Shown here: positions 11,074-22,115 of the stretch, one piece after another
Position numbering within the stretch: position 1 is the stretch's first letter
Layout: each line of letters begins with the position of its first letter
Assembly (NCBI GenBank): GCA_902806575.1
Contig: CADCXD010000018.1
Location: forward strand, 558,001-622,000
Source of the DNA: Jackrogersella multiformis
Lineage: Eukaryota > Ascomycota > Sordariomycetes > Xylariales > Hypoxylaceae
DNA length: 64,000 nucleotides
Direction of reading: 5' to 3'
The notes under the pieces: generated by a model
Databases searched by the model: none
Told to the model about the DNA's origin: nothing
The model's input: the letters and a program-made list of their open reading frames with translations, nothing else
Program-made: the position numbers and the translations under genes

Positions 11074-11656
11074 CTTGGCGGTATTTCTGTGCTGAATCGG
11101 CTTCGTAGGTAGTAAGGGTGGGGGGGTAGTATTTAGTAGAATTTGTTGTATGAGGCTAAAAGATGAAAGTTGAGAATAATCTGTGGATGCAACATGTAAC
11201 GAATTAAGTTGCGGTTGCGGTTGCTGGAATCGGAGGTTGAGCTCTTCAGAGTCCAGACAAACGTCAGGCAGGTGTAGCCTAGGTAGGTACAAGGTACTTA
11301 GCACTGTTAGATACCAGGTACAGGGAAGCTTGGGCCAGCTTGGGCCAGCTCGCTTTACTGCCTTGCCCTTTCTCCGACGTTGTACCCCACTGTTGTCTAG
11401 ATCATCCAATAAAATCGCCCGCTTCTCTCAGGTACAAGTGCTTTATTATTTTGTTTACTCGCGACTTGCAACTCGCAACTTGCACAATCGTTATCTTCAT
11501 CATCATCAACGCGCTGAATTTCTAAATCCTAAATTCTAACTCCGTACCTAAACCACATTTTCAAAAAAGAATTACACGACAAACGCGTCTTCTATTTCGT
11601 CTAGAAAATCACACCTTTTTCTAATCTCCAACCAGAATTGAACATTATTCGGCAAG
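11074..11656. other. Divergent promoter region, RPN10 / Borealin-like gene
   Basis: Head-to-head 583-bp spacer. It contains a GCTTGGGCCA duplication at about 11327-11350, a TAGGTAGGTA motif near 11280 and CT-rich leader near 11460-11560. No gene is seen. Confidence 0.6.
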
Positions 11657-12872
11657 ATGGCACCTGTCAAGTCGACGCGAAAGAGAAAGTCGACAAGCTC
11701 ACCTGACGGCCAGAAGATCCCGACCATGAAAGGCAGCCCTCACCGAAGTCCAATTAAGAAGCGGAAGTTGGGTCTCACACTTAGACAGAAGCAAGCTATC
11801 ATTGAGAACATGCAATTAGAGAGTATGGACGCGACGATGACCCTATATCACAAGTTTGGCGATGCTAACCACCTAATCATCAATGTAGTCACAGAACGTG
11901 CTAGACGACTTAGAGCCCAATACAATATCCAGGCCCAGCAATTACGATCCCGAGTTGAGATGCGCGTCAACCGAATACCAACTTCTTTACGAAAGGCGAG
12001 TATGGGCGAGCTCCTCGCTAAGTCCTTGCAACCGCAACAAATTCCTCGCCCGCCTAAGTCAACGTACGTAGCTAGACCTCCGCCAGTCCCAGCAAAGGAC
12101 GGTACATTACCCAAGCCTATCAAGCGAAAGCCGGTTCCCGCCAGGAATGAGCCAGTCGGACGCAAGCGCTTGAGGTAGGATGCTGTTTCTGCCCGTTCCT
12201 ATTGTCTAACTAACAATGCCTAGTGAGGAGATATCCGGCGCCAATAAGGAGAACCAAGGCAATGCCGTCGATAATCCTAAGAAGAGACCACGCGATGCTC
12301 CTGCTAAGGAACCCGCGCCTGTTCAACCGGGGCAGATTCTATCACCTACTTCTTCAAATACAAACGTACGAGCCATCCCTCGAGAGCGCCCCGCGTCTCC
12401 TACGAAGACGATGATGAGCAGACCCGCATCCCCTATAAAGGCTCCACTGCCCAAGGCTTCGTCAAACATCATATCGAGCATGGCTGAGAGGGTGAAGGGA
12501 ACTCGATCTGCAGCTAGTAAGCGAATAGTCCACGCTTCATCTACTGCGAGTTCGAACAATAGCACAACTGCCACACGTACACGCACGCGACAAGCCATGG
12601 CGCCTCCTCCTCGACCGGCGACTGCAGCATCCACCCGTGGGAGACGTAAGCTCAGTGCTACGAGCGAGTCGAGCAATGGCAGCTCTACAACAACCGTGGC
12701 CAAGAAGACGACAGCATCAAGAGCAGCCAAGATAACTGCTCCCCCGGCTAAGAGAACAGTGATGGGCACGATCAAGTCTGCTACTACGAAGAAGCCTCCG
12801 GCGCCGAAGGCTACTACCACCACTGCTTCTATAGCTACAGGGACTGGAAGGACGCTACGAAAGAGGGCATAG
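11657..12872 (+). CDS. Borealin/Nbl1-type chromosomal passenger complex protein
   Basis: Three exons: 11657-11822, 11889-12174 and 12224-12872; 366 residues. The first intron is 66 bp and has no in-frame stop, so the raw frame looks continuous. Splicing it out joins NMQLE to ITERARRLRAQY, the borealin N-terminal motif, and the intron has GTATGG, a GCTAAC branch and TGTAG. The 49-bp second intron joins KRL to SEEISG. The borealin N-terminal helix is at about residues 40-95 (LRQKQAIIENMQLE, MRVNRIPTSLRKASMGELL). The remaining 270 residues are basic and Ser/Thr/Ala/Pro-rich with SPTK/SPIK sites. Borealin joins Survivin and INCENP to place Aurora B at centromeres. Role by homology; the tail is poorly conserved. 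Confidence 0.85.
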
Positions 12873-13081
12873 GTCTCGAATGATTGTAATGTGTAATTGA
12901 TTCTTGTTTCTGCTGGGCGTTTGTGGTCGGTCGGTACATAGGGGCAAAGGGTTACGGATTAAATCAGGTCGCAATGAGAACCTTGTTTTGATTTTCTATC
13001 TCAAGGACTGCTGTCTCTTCCCATCCCCCTAATCCATATAGGGGTCACCATATGTCTTCCTCCGTGACATGGCATACGCGC

Positions 13082-14079
13082 TCAGCCGGCGGCGCTGGCA
13101 CCTTTCTTCTTCTTGTCGTCCACCAGCTCGATGTTGTCCTCCGGTATGTCCTTGTACTTCTCCAGAAGGAACTCCTCGATCTCGTCGCTCACGTCGCCCT
13201 GGACGACGATTTCCTCGCCGCCGCTGGGGACCTTGGTGACGGAGGAGCCGGTGGCGAACTTCTTGCCGAACTCCTTGGCGACCTTCTTGAGGTCCAGGCC
13301 GAAGGCCTCGAGCCCGGACACGGCGGTGACGTACTTGCGCTTGTTCCGCTCGACGCGCTTGATGGTGACGACGCTGTTGGCGATCTTGTCGGCCTGCTTC
13401 TGCTCGGCCTTCTCAGCCTGCGCCGCCTTCTTCTGCGCGTCCTTCGCGGCCCGCTTCTGCGCTTCGACCGACAGGGAGGCGGTGGCGGCTTCTAGGGCTT
13501 CTGGCGCGGTGGATCATCGGTCGTGTTAGCGGTTCGTGTCGGTGGTTGGTTGATTGGTTGGGGTTGAGAATGCAGATTTTCTTGAAGAGACCAGGGAGTA
13601 GGTAGGGGGGTAGGTAGGAGAGAAGAGGACTGCGAGGTGTATACGTACCGGGTGACCATATGTGATCGTACAGGGCCGGATACGCCTTCTGCAGCCAGTC
13701 CTGGCATTTCTTGACGGTCCCGCCGTATTCGCAGTACTACTTGTCTGGCAATTAGTCTTCTCTCTCACTCCCGCACTTCCCGCTTTCTTCTCTCGCGGCG
13801 GCTCGAGTTCCAGTCGGGGGAAATTTGTATGCTATGATGCGATCGATCGTACCTCTGGTGGTAAGGTGCACACTAGACCAATACACATACGCCGTTAGTC
13901 AAATCTGTACTACTGCTACTGCTGCTCACTACCTAGCCTGACCTAACTCTCCCCTTGGTGGGGAAACATGGCCATTGTCCTTTTTTGGTGACTGTCTGAC
14001 TGTTTGACTTACCGCCGCAGTAGGTCACATGGCGGCTCTGGGGCTCGCTGGGGCCGTCCGACTGCTCGACGTCGGCCAT
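13082..14079 (-). CDS. TMA22: Translation machinery-associated protein Tma22 (DENR), SUI1 domain
   Basis: Four exons: 14013-14079, 13853-13872 (only 20 nt), 13649-13736 and 13082-13500; 197 residues. Splicing gives TYCGVCTLPPEYCEYGGTVKKC, the conserved DENR cysteine block, which needs the microexon. The tail carries the SUI1 fold: TIKRVERNKRKYVTAVSGLE, LDLKKVAKEFGKKFATGSSV and GGEEIVVQGDVSDEIEEFL. Tma22/DENR works with Tma20/MCT-1 in recycling post-termination 40S subunits and reinitiation. Introns are 140, 116 and 148 bp, longer than most in this window. A CTG/CAG tract lies in the upstream leader. Frames seen on the other strand over the SUI1 part are shadows. Confidence 0.92.
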
Positions 14080-16442
14080 TCCCAAGTGTTCAATTGGGAG
14101 TCGGGGGATACGCGAAGGTGTTTCGAAACGTCTCGTTCGCTTGGTCGTTTCGCTGGCGACTTTGAGGTTCTTGTGTTCCTTATTTGTTTGGCTACTACTG
14201 CTGCTGCTGCTGCTGCTGCTGGCAAGGGACTGGTATGTATGTAGGTATGTAGGTAGGTAGGTAGGTATTGAGCGCGGGGTTGTTTGATGGTTCGGTCGAT
14301 ACCTAGGTACTAGGGATGGTGGGTTGGTGGGGTAGTTACGTTCAAATTGTACAATTAGGTACGAGTATCTATGTACAGGTAAATACACTAGGTACGTTTC
14401 ACAGACCCGCGAAGACGGCGCGAACGGCTGAGGGTGATTGGAGGGAACTCGGAACTAAGGCGTTTGCAAGCCACAAACTCAATTAATTTAGAGTCGAGCT
14501 TACGCCACGTTTATCAGGTACGTACTACTCGGATACTGGCCTACGTAAATGTAGACAGTAGGACAAGGCCAAATCATAAATTAAAACTTCAACACATCGC
14601 GTTTTTCTACCTACTTCATACTAGTAGAGGTATATCAGCTACATTTATACGCTCGCTAATACCATCGTTTAACATGTTGTTGTGGTCAGCGTTATCCTCT
14701 TAGACCAAAACTGCATCTTTAAACATTGACATCCGTTTAAGCTCCTCGTCAGCTTGGTCTTCTCTACTCATCCATATATATCTATCTGTACCTATGTCAT
14801 ACATCAAGTTCTATTCCCTTTTCAGTTACTATGTCCGTGGTACTCCGACTACTACGGCTGCTCTGTCTGGACGATGTCCGTTTATGTCATTATTTATAAA
14901 CCAGTCGGACGCCTCCCCCGCATTTCCTCTTATTCGCCGTGCATAGATCTCGTCGCATTCGTCGAACCACTACTGTAGCATCGAGAGGATGACGGTTGAT
15001 TTTTTCGATCAGCCTGCAGTTCTTATATGCAGTATTAAGAGTTGTCCAGAACTGGTCCCATCTCCGCATTTCCCGCAGGCATTGCTTCTCTCTTATTATG
15101 AACCAACGCGCCGTGTCCTCTCAATAAGTCGGATCAGCATACTAAAAGTAGTACGGCAGTACGGTTACATCCCAAAGAGGGTGAATAAGTTGGCAACCAA
15201 GAAAAAACATCAAGAATTGTTCAACGAGATCTTGATATCGGCCGGAAGTGTTATTTATAACTGCCTAGGCCTATGATAATCTATGGTAATGTCGTATGAG
15301 TTGACTACCTAAGTATTCATCTATTCCCGACACCTTATTCGGATAAACGAGAAAAGAGGAGGAGTTGTTTTTCAAGCTAATATGATATTCTAGGGTCAAA
15401 GGAGTTTCTTCCTTTCTCTTTATGGGTTCGTTGTTGATGAGGATCATGATGAAGATATATTATATATACCCTACCTAATTAGGTAGTTATATATGATAGC
15501 AGGCGGCCTGCTTGCTACTACCGATTATTGCCGCCATTCATCGAATGAATTGGCTAGATCGGCAAGCAACAGTCTATCAAGAACTGTTTATGACGTTTAC
15601 CTAATCTTTGTTCCGTTTTACGTTCTGGAAGTTTGGTTTCCCTGCACGACTCATCCCATCGTGGAACGCGGCTCGTCCAATCACGGAGCGTCACAACTCG
15701 AGTAGGGCCAACTAAGCGCTCAGGTCAGCGTAACCTCGCCTCATTGGTCTGGGAGCCTGCAATATCTTTCCAATCAACTATTTCCCCCGTCCTCCTCTTC
15801 CGCGCGCCAGCCTGACTATTGGTTCCAGTTGCGGAGTTTTCTAAAATTATACCACAGGCGGCCGTCTGCTTATTAGTCCTGATTGGATATTAGAATCCGT
15901 AGCTCGACCGATACTGCGATACTACCTCTTGACTAACCTCGCCCAGCGAGACGACCAGTCTTCTTCCGGCACCGCCATCACACATTCATACCCAAACCGG
16001 CTCTAAGAGGTGTGTGTGTCTGGCCAAATCTGCAGTAGGGAGCCATGGCTATGCAACTCATGTGCTGCCACCCGCCCATCAACACGGTAAACCACTGGCT
16101 TGGAAGCGCTCGCCTTCCTCTCCATGACACTCTATCCACTCCATAGCCGCTTGCCATCTCCAAGGCCAGAGTCATAAAACTACATGCTCCCGAGTATTTG
16201 GTAGGTCCCATCTCTTCTGTCTTGTCCTGTCTCCTCAACTCAAGCTTCCTTGAGGTTGCCTCATTCCATGCCACGCTTTCGTTGAACGAAGCGTTTCTGT
16301 CGTTAAAGCATTTTCTTCCATCTCCTTTGCTTTCAACGACGCTGGACGTCATATTTAACTGCATCTTACGGTTACATCCGCCCAATATAGCTTCATCTAT
16401 TTTCCTTGAAAATCTTACTGCATCGTTCTCATACGCACCAAC
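14080..16442. other. Divergent intergenic, TMA22 / methyltransferase gene
   Basis: 2.4 kb without a supported gene. It contains a (GCT)n tract at about 14196-14221, GTAGGTAG tandems at about 14236-14270, AT-rich DNA near 15460-15490 and scattered ACCTA motifs. Open frames of 60-135 residues on either strand lack family features. The last 100 bp before 16443 look like promoter and leader of the downstream gene. Confidence 0.55.
14196..14221 (+). repeat. (GCT)n trinucleotide tract
   Basis: About eight GCT units, reading AGC on the minus strand. It lies roughly 120 bp upstream of the TMA22 start and may be in its 5' leader. Confidence 0.8.
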
Positions 16443-19400
16443 ATGCCTGAGCTAGTACTTTTACCGTCTAGCACATACATACCTCCCTCCCCTTCGCTGG
16501 CACGAAGGACGGGACGGTCACTTAATACAATAATGGAGGAAGAACCGGAAGGGTCACGGAGGTTTATGGAGTCGAGGGGTCGCAAGGTTCAAGCCAACTC
16601 ATCCAACGAGAAGATAGTACAATGGCTATCGCCACAAAGTGACCATTTCCCGACTCCGCGAGGCTTTCACTTCCTATCGGCCCCGATACTGCCTGAGTCT
16701 CCGTCGACTACATCGGCTGACGAAAGCAACTCGCCGTCAATAACTTCCTCGGACCCCTGGAACCGAGCTAGTATAAGTACTGATGTGACAGAGTTTGATG
16801 ACATATACGAAGTTTCCGACGAGGAAGACACTCGACGTGCAACTTCGCGGAAGTCTTCGTTGAGGCGCCGGAATAGCTCTCGAAACACGATGCTGAAGCG
16901 AACCTCAGCCCAGTCGCAAGCCTCACATCGGGCCCTTCCGCCTTTGGTCATCCCAGCGCGGCAGGAGCAAAATGCCGATAGCTGGTCAGGTAGGCCAGAG
17001 TTCAAGAGGCTCGTGTCACCACTACCTCCTACGCCACCGGCCAAGGTTGAGATGTCTCCAGCTGTCATATCATTCTTGCAAGCCCGACAATGTCAAGAGG
17101 TACCAACTATCTCCGCGCCACCGTCTCTAGATGGAAGTTTGAGCTCCGATCAGATGGCTGCTCTGTCTGCTCCGCCGACACCAGTCATCGGAGAGGAAGA
17201 GAGCATCACTAACACGGATTGGTCTGGTGTTCAACTACAACCTGCTGCTTTAGCTACATTACAAGCATTATCTGGACGCGAATACTCTGAGGATGAGTAT
17301 CACCCAGAGCAGGTCATCGAAGTCACGGAAGAGAGAAGGCCGGAAATGTCGCAGCAGCAAACACCGCGCCTCCTCACCTCTATGTCGCGACCAGCTCGAA
17401 CTCTTTCAACTCAGCTACCATCCCTCAACGGACTGACGAGACTCGATATTCCCTCGCCGGGAGGGTTCTTCTCTGGCCTTTCTCCACGCGCGAGGCATAC
17501 TTGGCATCTACCCTCGATGACACCTGACGACAATGCGCCTCCTACCTCGACTACTGCAGAGCAGTTCTATCGATGCCCGTGGAATGAGATCACGCCTCAA
17601 GTTCCGGCTTTGCCAACTGTTCCGGTTCTACCTCCACCACCACCGCGGCCTGAGAGGTTTGCGACTACACCGATCCCATCAGCACCGGTTGAACAAATTG
17701 TGGAGATTAGGGGCACAATGTCAGATGGTATTCCGACTGCGAGACCGGCTGTATTTGAGCAGATCATCGAGGCCAGGGGTGACCTTACCGAAGAAATTAT
17801 TACAGCGCGACGCGTTGAGCTGAGGAACCCCTTAGCCTCCCCTGCTGCTCTTCATGAGCCCACGAGCCCTCACGAAGATGTCACCGCCACAGAGATCGTT
17901 ACAACTTACGATCCCGAGTATGCTAGAAAGCAGCAAGAATCGGCTCTGTCTAACCTGGACCGGACAGAATTGTGGCTCATGGCACAAAGGGCCTATCTTA
18001 AGGGTATCTTTCCAGATGAAGAAGTCAAACTAGAGTCTGAACCCGAAACCGAAACGCGCGACATCCATGTCGAAGAGGAGCCAAAGACAACACTGCCTGA
18101 GCCCGAGGTGGCATCTCCGGCGCAGAAGAAAAAGACAGTCCGCTTCTCCGAGGTTGTCGTCAAGACTAACATCCCAAGGACGCTGCCGCCTAAGATCTCG
18201 CGACAGGAGTCGGCCTACTACCGTGCTTTCCAAGACTATATCATTCGGTCTCGCAGCCAGGATTCCTTTGTCCACCGCCTTCCACGCTTCGAGGCCTTGC
18301 AGGCCCAGCGCGTCTCTCTGCGCGAGACCCACCGTAACCAGCTGCTCGGCAAGCACCAACTATCTGTGGTACCGCAGTCAGCCAAGAAGCGCATGAGTGC
18401 CAACGTAGCGCGTGGCGACGATATTATTGTCGACGACCCCGAAAAGCTGAAGCGGGAAAAGGAGCACGAGGCGCTCGCTCAAATGTCTATGGCAAACTGG
18501 CACGTCGGTGCAACCAAGGCCCTGAACGGCGGCCGTCTATTCTCCGCGCCTATCGCCAAGCGTCTCGCTCGCCTCTCCCGCATCGGCGGCGCCAAGAGCC
18601 GGGCGCGCATCCTCGACCTCGGCGGCCAGGCCACCTGCGACTGGGCCTGGCACTGCGCTATTATGTACCCGAACACCAAGGTGTACACGGTGACGACTAA
18701 GGCGATACGGCAGCTATCCAACTCCAACATCCGCGGCCCTCCCAACCACCGACAGGTGGCCGTGGAGCGACTTGCGAGGCTGCCATTCCCCGACGCGCAC
18801 TTCGACCTCGTGTCGGCGCGCGAGCTGCACTCGATCCTCAAGTTCATCGGCGAGAATGGCGAGGACGAGTGGGATAGCTGCCTGAGCGAGTGCATGCGCG
18901 TGCTCAAGCCGGGCGGCTACCTCGAGTTCTCGATCCTCGACTCGGACATCACCAACGCGGGCCCCCTCGGCCTCGCCAAGTCCGTCGAGTTCGGCTTCGC
19001 GCTCAAGACCCTCGGCTACGACCCCTCCCCGACCCGCATGTTCCTCGGGCGCCTCGGGCGCGCGGGCTTCGACGAGGTGCGCCGCGCGTGGGTGTGCCTC
19101 CCCATCGGGCCGGACCCGGCCGTCCGCCGCAACCGCAGGGTGGCGTGCGACAGCATGACGGGCATAGAGCGGCCGCTCGACCTCGAGGCCATGGTATGCG
19201 GCTCGACGGAGGCGGCGGCGACGGTGGCCGGCCTGGCGGGCGGGTGGGCGTGGGAGAGATGGCTGCTGAGGTGCGAGACGGAGAAGGTGGCGAGCGAGGA
19301 GCGCCTCCGGTTCTTCGAGATGGAGGCCGAGGGCGACAAGGCGAGCAAGTGCCTCGACTGCGTGCACGAGGTCGTCGAGGAGGGCAGGCGCGTCGGCGCC

Positions 19401-19448
19401 GGGTTCAGGTGCTTGAACGGCTACGCGAGGAAGCCGGTTAAGCACTAG
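16443..19448 (+). CDS. Large protein with C-terminal SAM-dependent methyltransferase domain
   Basis: 1001 residues in one exon, ATG in good context (CCAACATGC). The first ~690 residues are low-complexity, rich in Ser/Pro/Thr/Glu with proline runs (LPPPPPRPERF), and predicted disordered. The class I methyltransferase core spans about residues 715-890: motif I ARILDLGGQATCDWAW, a likely motif IV at FDLVSARELHSILKF, and CMRVLKPGGYLEFSIL. A glycine-rich loop of the E/DxGxGxG type is present but altered (LDLGGQAT). Codon use shifts sharply to GC-rich in the domain. Similar fungal proteins with a long disordered N-terminus are known as hypothetical or LaeA-like methyltransferases; substrate is unknown. 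TMA22 is the divergent neighbour. Confidence 0.8.
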   Translation: MPELVLLPSSTYIPPSPSLARRTGRSLNTIMEEEPEGSRRFMESRGRKVQANSSNEKIVQWLSPQSDHFPTPRGFHFLSAPILPESPSTTSADESNSPSITSSDPWNRASISTDVTEFDDIYEVSDEEDTRRATSRKSSLRRRNSSRNTMLKRTSAQSQASHRALPPLVIPARQEQNADSWSGRPEFKRLVSPLPPTPPAKVEMSPAVISFLQARQCQEVPTISAPPSLDGSLSSDQMAALSAPPTPVIGEEESITNTDWSGVQLQPAALATLQALSGREYSEDEYHPEQVIEVTEERRPEMSQQQTPRLLTSMSRPARTLSTQLPSLNGLTRLDIPSPGGFFSGLSPRARHTWHLPSMTPDDNAPPTSTTAEQFYRCPWNEITPQVPALPTVPVLPPPPPRPERFATTPIPSAPVEQIVEIRGTMSDGIPTARPAVFEQIIEARGDLTEEIITARRVELRNPLASPAALHEPTSPHEDVTATEIVTTYDPEYARKQQESALSNLDRTELWLMAQRAYLKGIFPDEEVKLESEPETETRDIHVEEEPKTTLPEPEVASPAQKKKTVRFSEVVVKTNIPRTLPPKISRQESAYYRAFQDYIIRSRSQDSFVHRLPRFEALQAQRVSLRETHRNQLLGKHQLSVVPQSAKKRMSANVARGDDIIVDDPEKLKREKEHEALAQMSMANWHVGATKALNGGRLFSAPIAKRLARLSRIGGAKSRARILDLGGQATCDWAWHCAIMYPNTKVYTVTTKAIRQLSNSNIRGPPNHRQVAVERLARLPFPDAHFDLVSARELHSILKFIGENGEDEWDSCLSECMRVLKPGGYLEFSILDSDITNAGPLGLAKSVEFGFALKTLGYDPSPTRMFLGRLGRAGFDEVRRAWVCLPIGPDPAVRRNRRVACDSMTGIERPLDLEAMVCGSTEAAATVAGLAGGWAWERWLLRCETEKVASEERLRFFEMEAEGDKASKCLDCVHEVVEEGRRVGAGFRCLNGYARKPVKH

Positions 19449-22115
19449 ACTGGCGAGCGGGTTGTCTGTCGATTTTTGGAGAATAGGGGTAGGGGTAGGG
19501 GGTAGGGGATAGGAATATAATGAAGTAAGGGGGTCTCTTATGTGTAATGCGGTCGGGTACCGATCTATCGGCCGGGTATGTGTGTATGTGTGTATGGATA
19601 AATGGATGGGTGGGTGGGTGGATGGATACGAGTCGCATGTATGGCTGGTGGCTGGTGATGATACCCCGTTTGGAGATTGGGAGCAGGAAAATATATCTAC
19701 CTAGGTACCTAGGTAGGATACTACAGAATGGAGTGTTCGCTGCTTATTATGTGTCTACTATAACAATATCATGACATCTGGTTAGTGTTGCTGCGTCTTC
19801 GGTTGTAAGGTGTAGTTATATGTATATTTCTGTGATTTGAGACGAGTGTAGGACGTATAGGTGTGGAAGAAGGGATATAATGTACTATATGTTCTCATCA
19901 AGTGAGCATAAGCTATCGCCTTTTCATATTGTCGTCCCTTGCCAGTTAACAAGTACACAATGCATATATAGGTACCTAGGTAGGTATGTGATAACTAGTA
20001 GCTTCATATTTATAAATCAACCATTAGAAATATAGCGAATTGGAGTATATTAGCTGCTCGTTTATATTATCGACTTGCCCCTTCAAGATGTTGCAAGATG
20101 TATGTGTACCTCGCTTCTAATACCGGTATGTCTCATAATACAATTGACGTATTTCATCTGGTATCTCAAGATTCGTAGGATATCGCATTATTGAATCTCC
20201 CTGCTTGCCTATCTAGGTACACATACCTATCAATCCTCTATATCTATCACTTCTCTTCGCACAAAGGGGGAGAGAGTATGCTACTAGGAAAGAGAGAGCA
20301 TATGACTAGTACCTCTAAACTACCTAGGATCCGTGCTCCTCGGCATATGTATAATGAGTAAATAGCCAAGGAGACACGTTCCTCCATGGAGCCAGGTATC
20401 AGTAAAGACCTACTTAATATGGTTGCTTTCTGTAAATAAGCAATCCTTTCGACATGGCGAGTGTACTTGACGATGAACTGACATGGACATGGATATGAAC
20501 ATGAATATTGGTATTAGCATTACATACCAAATAAAGCATTAAATAAGCTCATCTCCGCAGAATAATCATCTACTTCAGCCTACGAGCAAAGCATGGAGAC
20601 GAGCCCTCGATCACCACATATCGGATCCTCGTCTTGGAAGCAGAGGTAGAGCCAGGGCTGCCTTGCATCGTTCCGTGTGAGGAATAACCACCAGCGTCGC
20701 TTGTATCGAGGACATCGGTTTAAAACAGGGCTGTCACTCGCCAGCTCTGCCGAACTCCAACCATCACCGCCCCTTCCCGGATTCCAGCCTGGCTCGCCGG
20801 GGTCTATGACGGAAGCATTCTTCCTTCGGCAGGGTGTATAGTAGTCTACACATACCTCCTATGCATGTTTCCACGTGCCTGTGATCCATGGCGTACTATC
20901 TCTCACGTATGTACATACCTACCGGTATAAGCTGTTCCTAGGACAACCGAGCGGCACAGACATGGAAAAGTACCTAGATGGGGGCCAAGGGATCCGAGGC
21001 CATAGCTTCGAGATTGCTGCTGTGTATGTATTAGACAGAAGGATTCACTAGGTAATACCTACACCGCGATAGCTTATTAGCCGTCATCTACACTAGGCGC
21101 CGTTAATCCTACGCCTCCTGCCCGCTTTGCCGGCGGTGCCCCTTTCAGCTTTGCATTCGGTAGACGCGCTGCTTGGGGTTTGCGCCGCATACCTACCTCT
21201 TACCTGCTGACCTAGATACCCACCCACCTACCATAGCATCCAGCACCCAGACCGAGGCACTTCCAAGTCTAGAGTGGCGAAGACGGGCCTACGCATTAAC
21301 AACCTATCTCCCTATCCAGGTATATACCGAATCATAAGCGCCCCTACGACCACCTATACACGTACATGTTTCAGCACGCAAGAGCCGTCCTTCTAATATT
21401 TATAAGATTGCCTCTACTACCTACTAGCTGTGTACCTATTAAGCAATAGATATGCAGCACACTGTTACGTAATAAACTACAGGGCTGCTGTTATAGCCTT
21501 ATGAAGATGTTTCATAGGTATACACACTACATGCACACATACACTATAGTAGTAATCACCAGATTACCTTGAATCCCGCCAATTTGGAAATATACTGTCC
21601 ACCCGGAAGGAAGACGCGCACGTGAGATACTACCATACCAGGCCAGCCCACACACTACACTACACTACACTACTATGGTAAGCAAGCCGGCTGGTGGGTA
21701 TTCCCGACAAGGGAATTTACCTCCAGCTCGGAAAACGAAAGGGCCTTGCAGCGTAGCCGCTGATCTCGGGATCCTTCCCGGGACTATCCCAACTCTGGGC
21801 TTCGTCGCCGCCGATCATTGCCGTCGGCGGTTCAGGCGGGCGGACGGTTGGATGAATAAAAGCTTGTCATTTACGTAGTATTAACTTATGTACCTCAGTA
21901 TTTGACGGCATGGTGCTCGCCTAATTGGTCAGCTACGGTCGTAGGGTGTAAGATAGGTAGGTGATATCGTTCAAGTTCCTGATATTCGTTCCAAGCTTTG
22001 TATACACGAATACTACGGCCGAGCTCGTGGCACCATGATATCTTCCAGACTCCCCTCATTTCGCTCGTTCCGTCGTATATACACTGCACACAAAGTCCAC
22101 CCATGTTCGTAAACC
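19449..22115. other. Gene-free region between convergent methyltransferase and C2H2 genes
   Basis: 2.7 kb with no credible coding frame. It contains a GGGGTAGGGG run at about 19488-19510, GTGTGTATG and GGGTGGAT tandems at about 19575-19627, TAGGTACCTAGG motifs at about 19699-19715 and 19971-19986, and a CACTACACTA tandem near 21650-21672. I see no RNA gene. Confidence 0.6.

Noticed and set aside
12323..12823. 166-codon minus-strand frame over the Borealin tail
   Set aside because: Shadow of a low-complexity Ser/Thr/Ala-rich tail.
13052..13529. Plus-strand frames over TMA22
   Set aside because: Shadows of the SUI1-domain exon; the minus-strand product is clearly Tma22.
15978..16385. 135-codon minus-strand frame upstream of the methyltransferase gene
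   Set aside because: No hydrophobic or domain pattern; lies in the promoter region of a strong gene.
18714..19445. 243-codon minus-strand frame opposite the methyltransferase domain
   Set aside because: Arg/Ala/Leu-rich antisense shadow of GC-rich codons.
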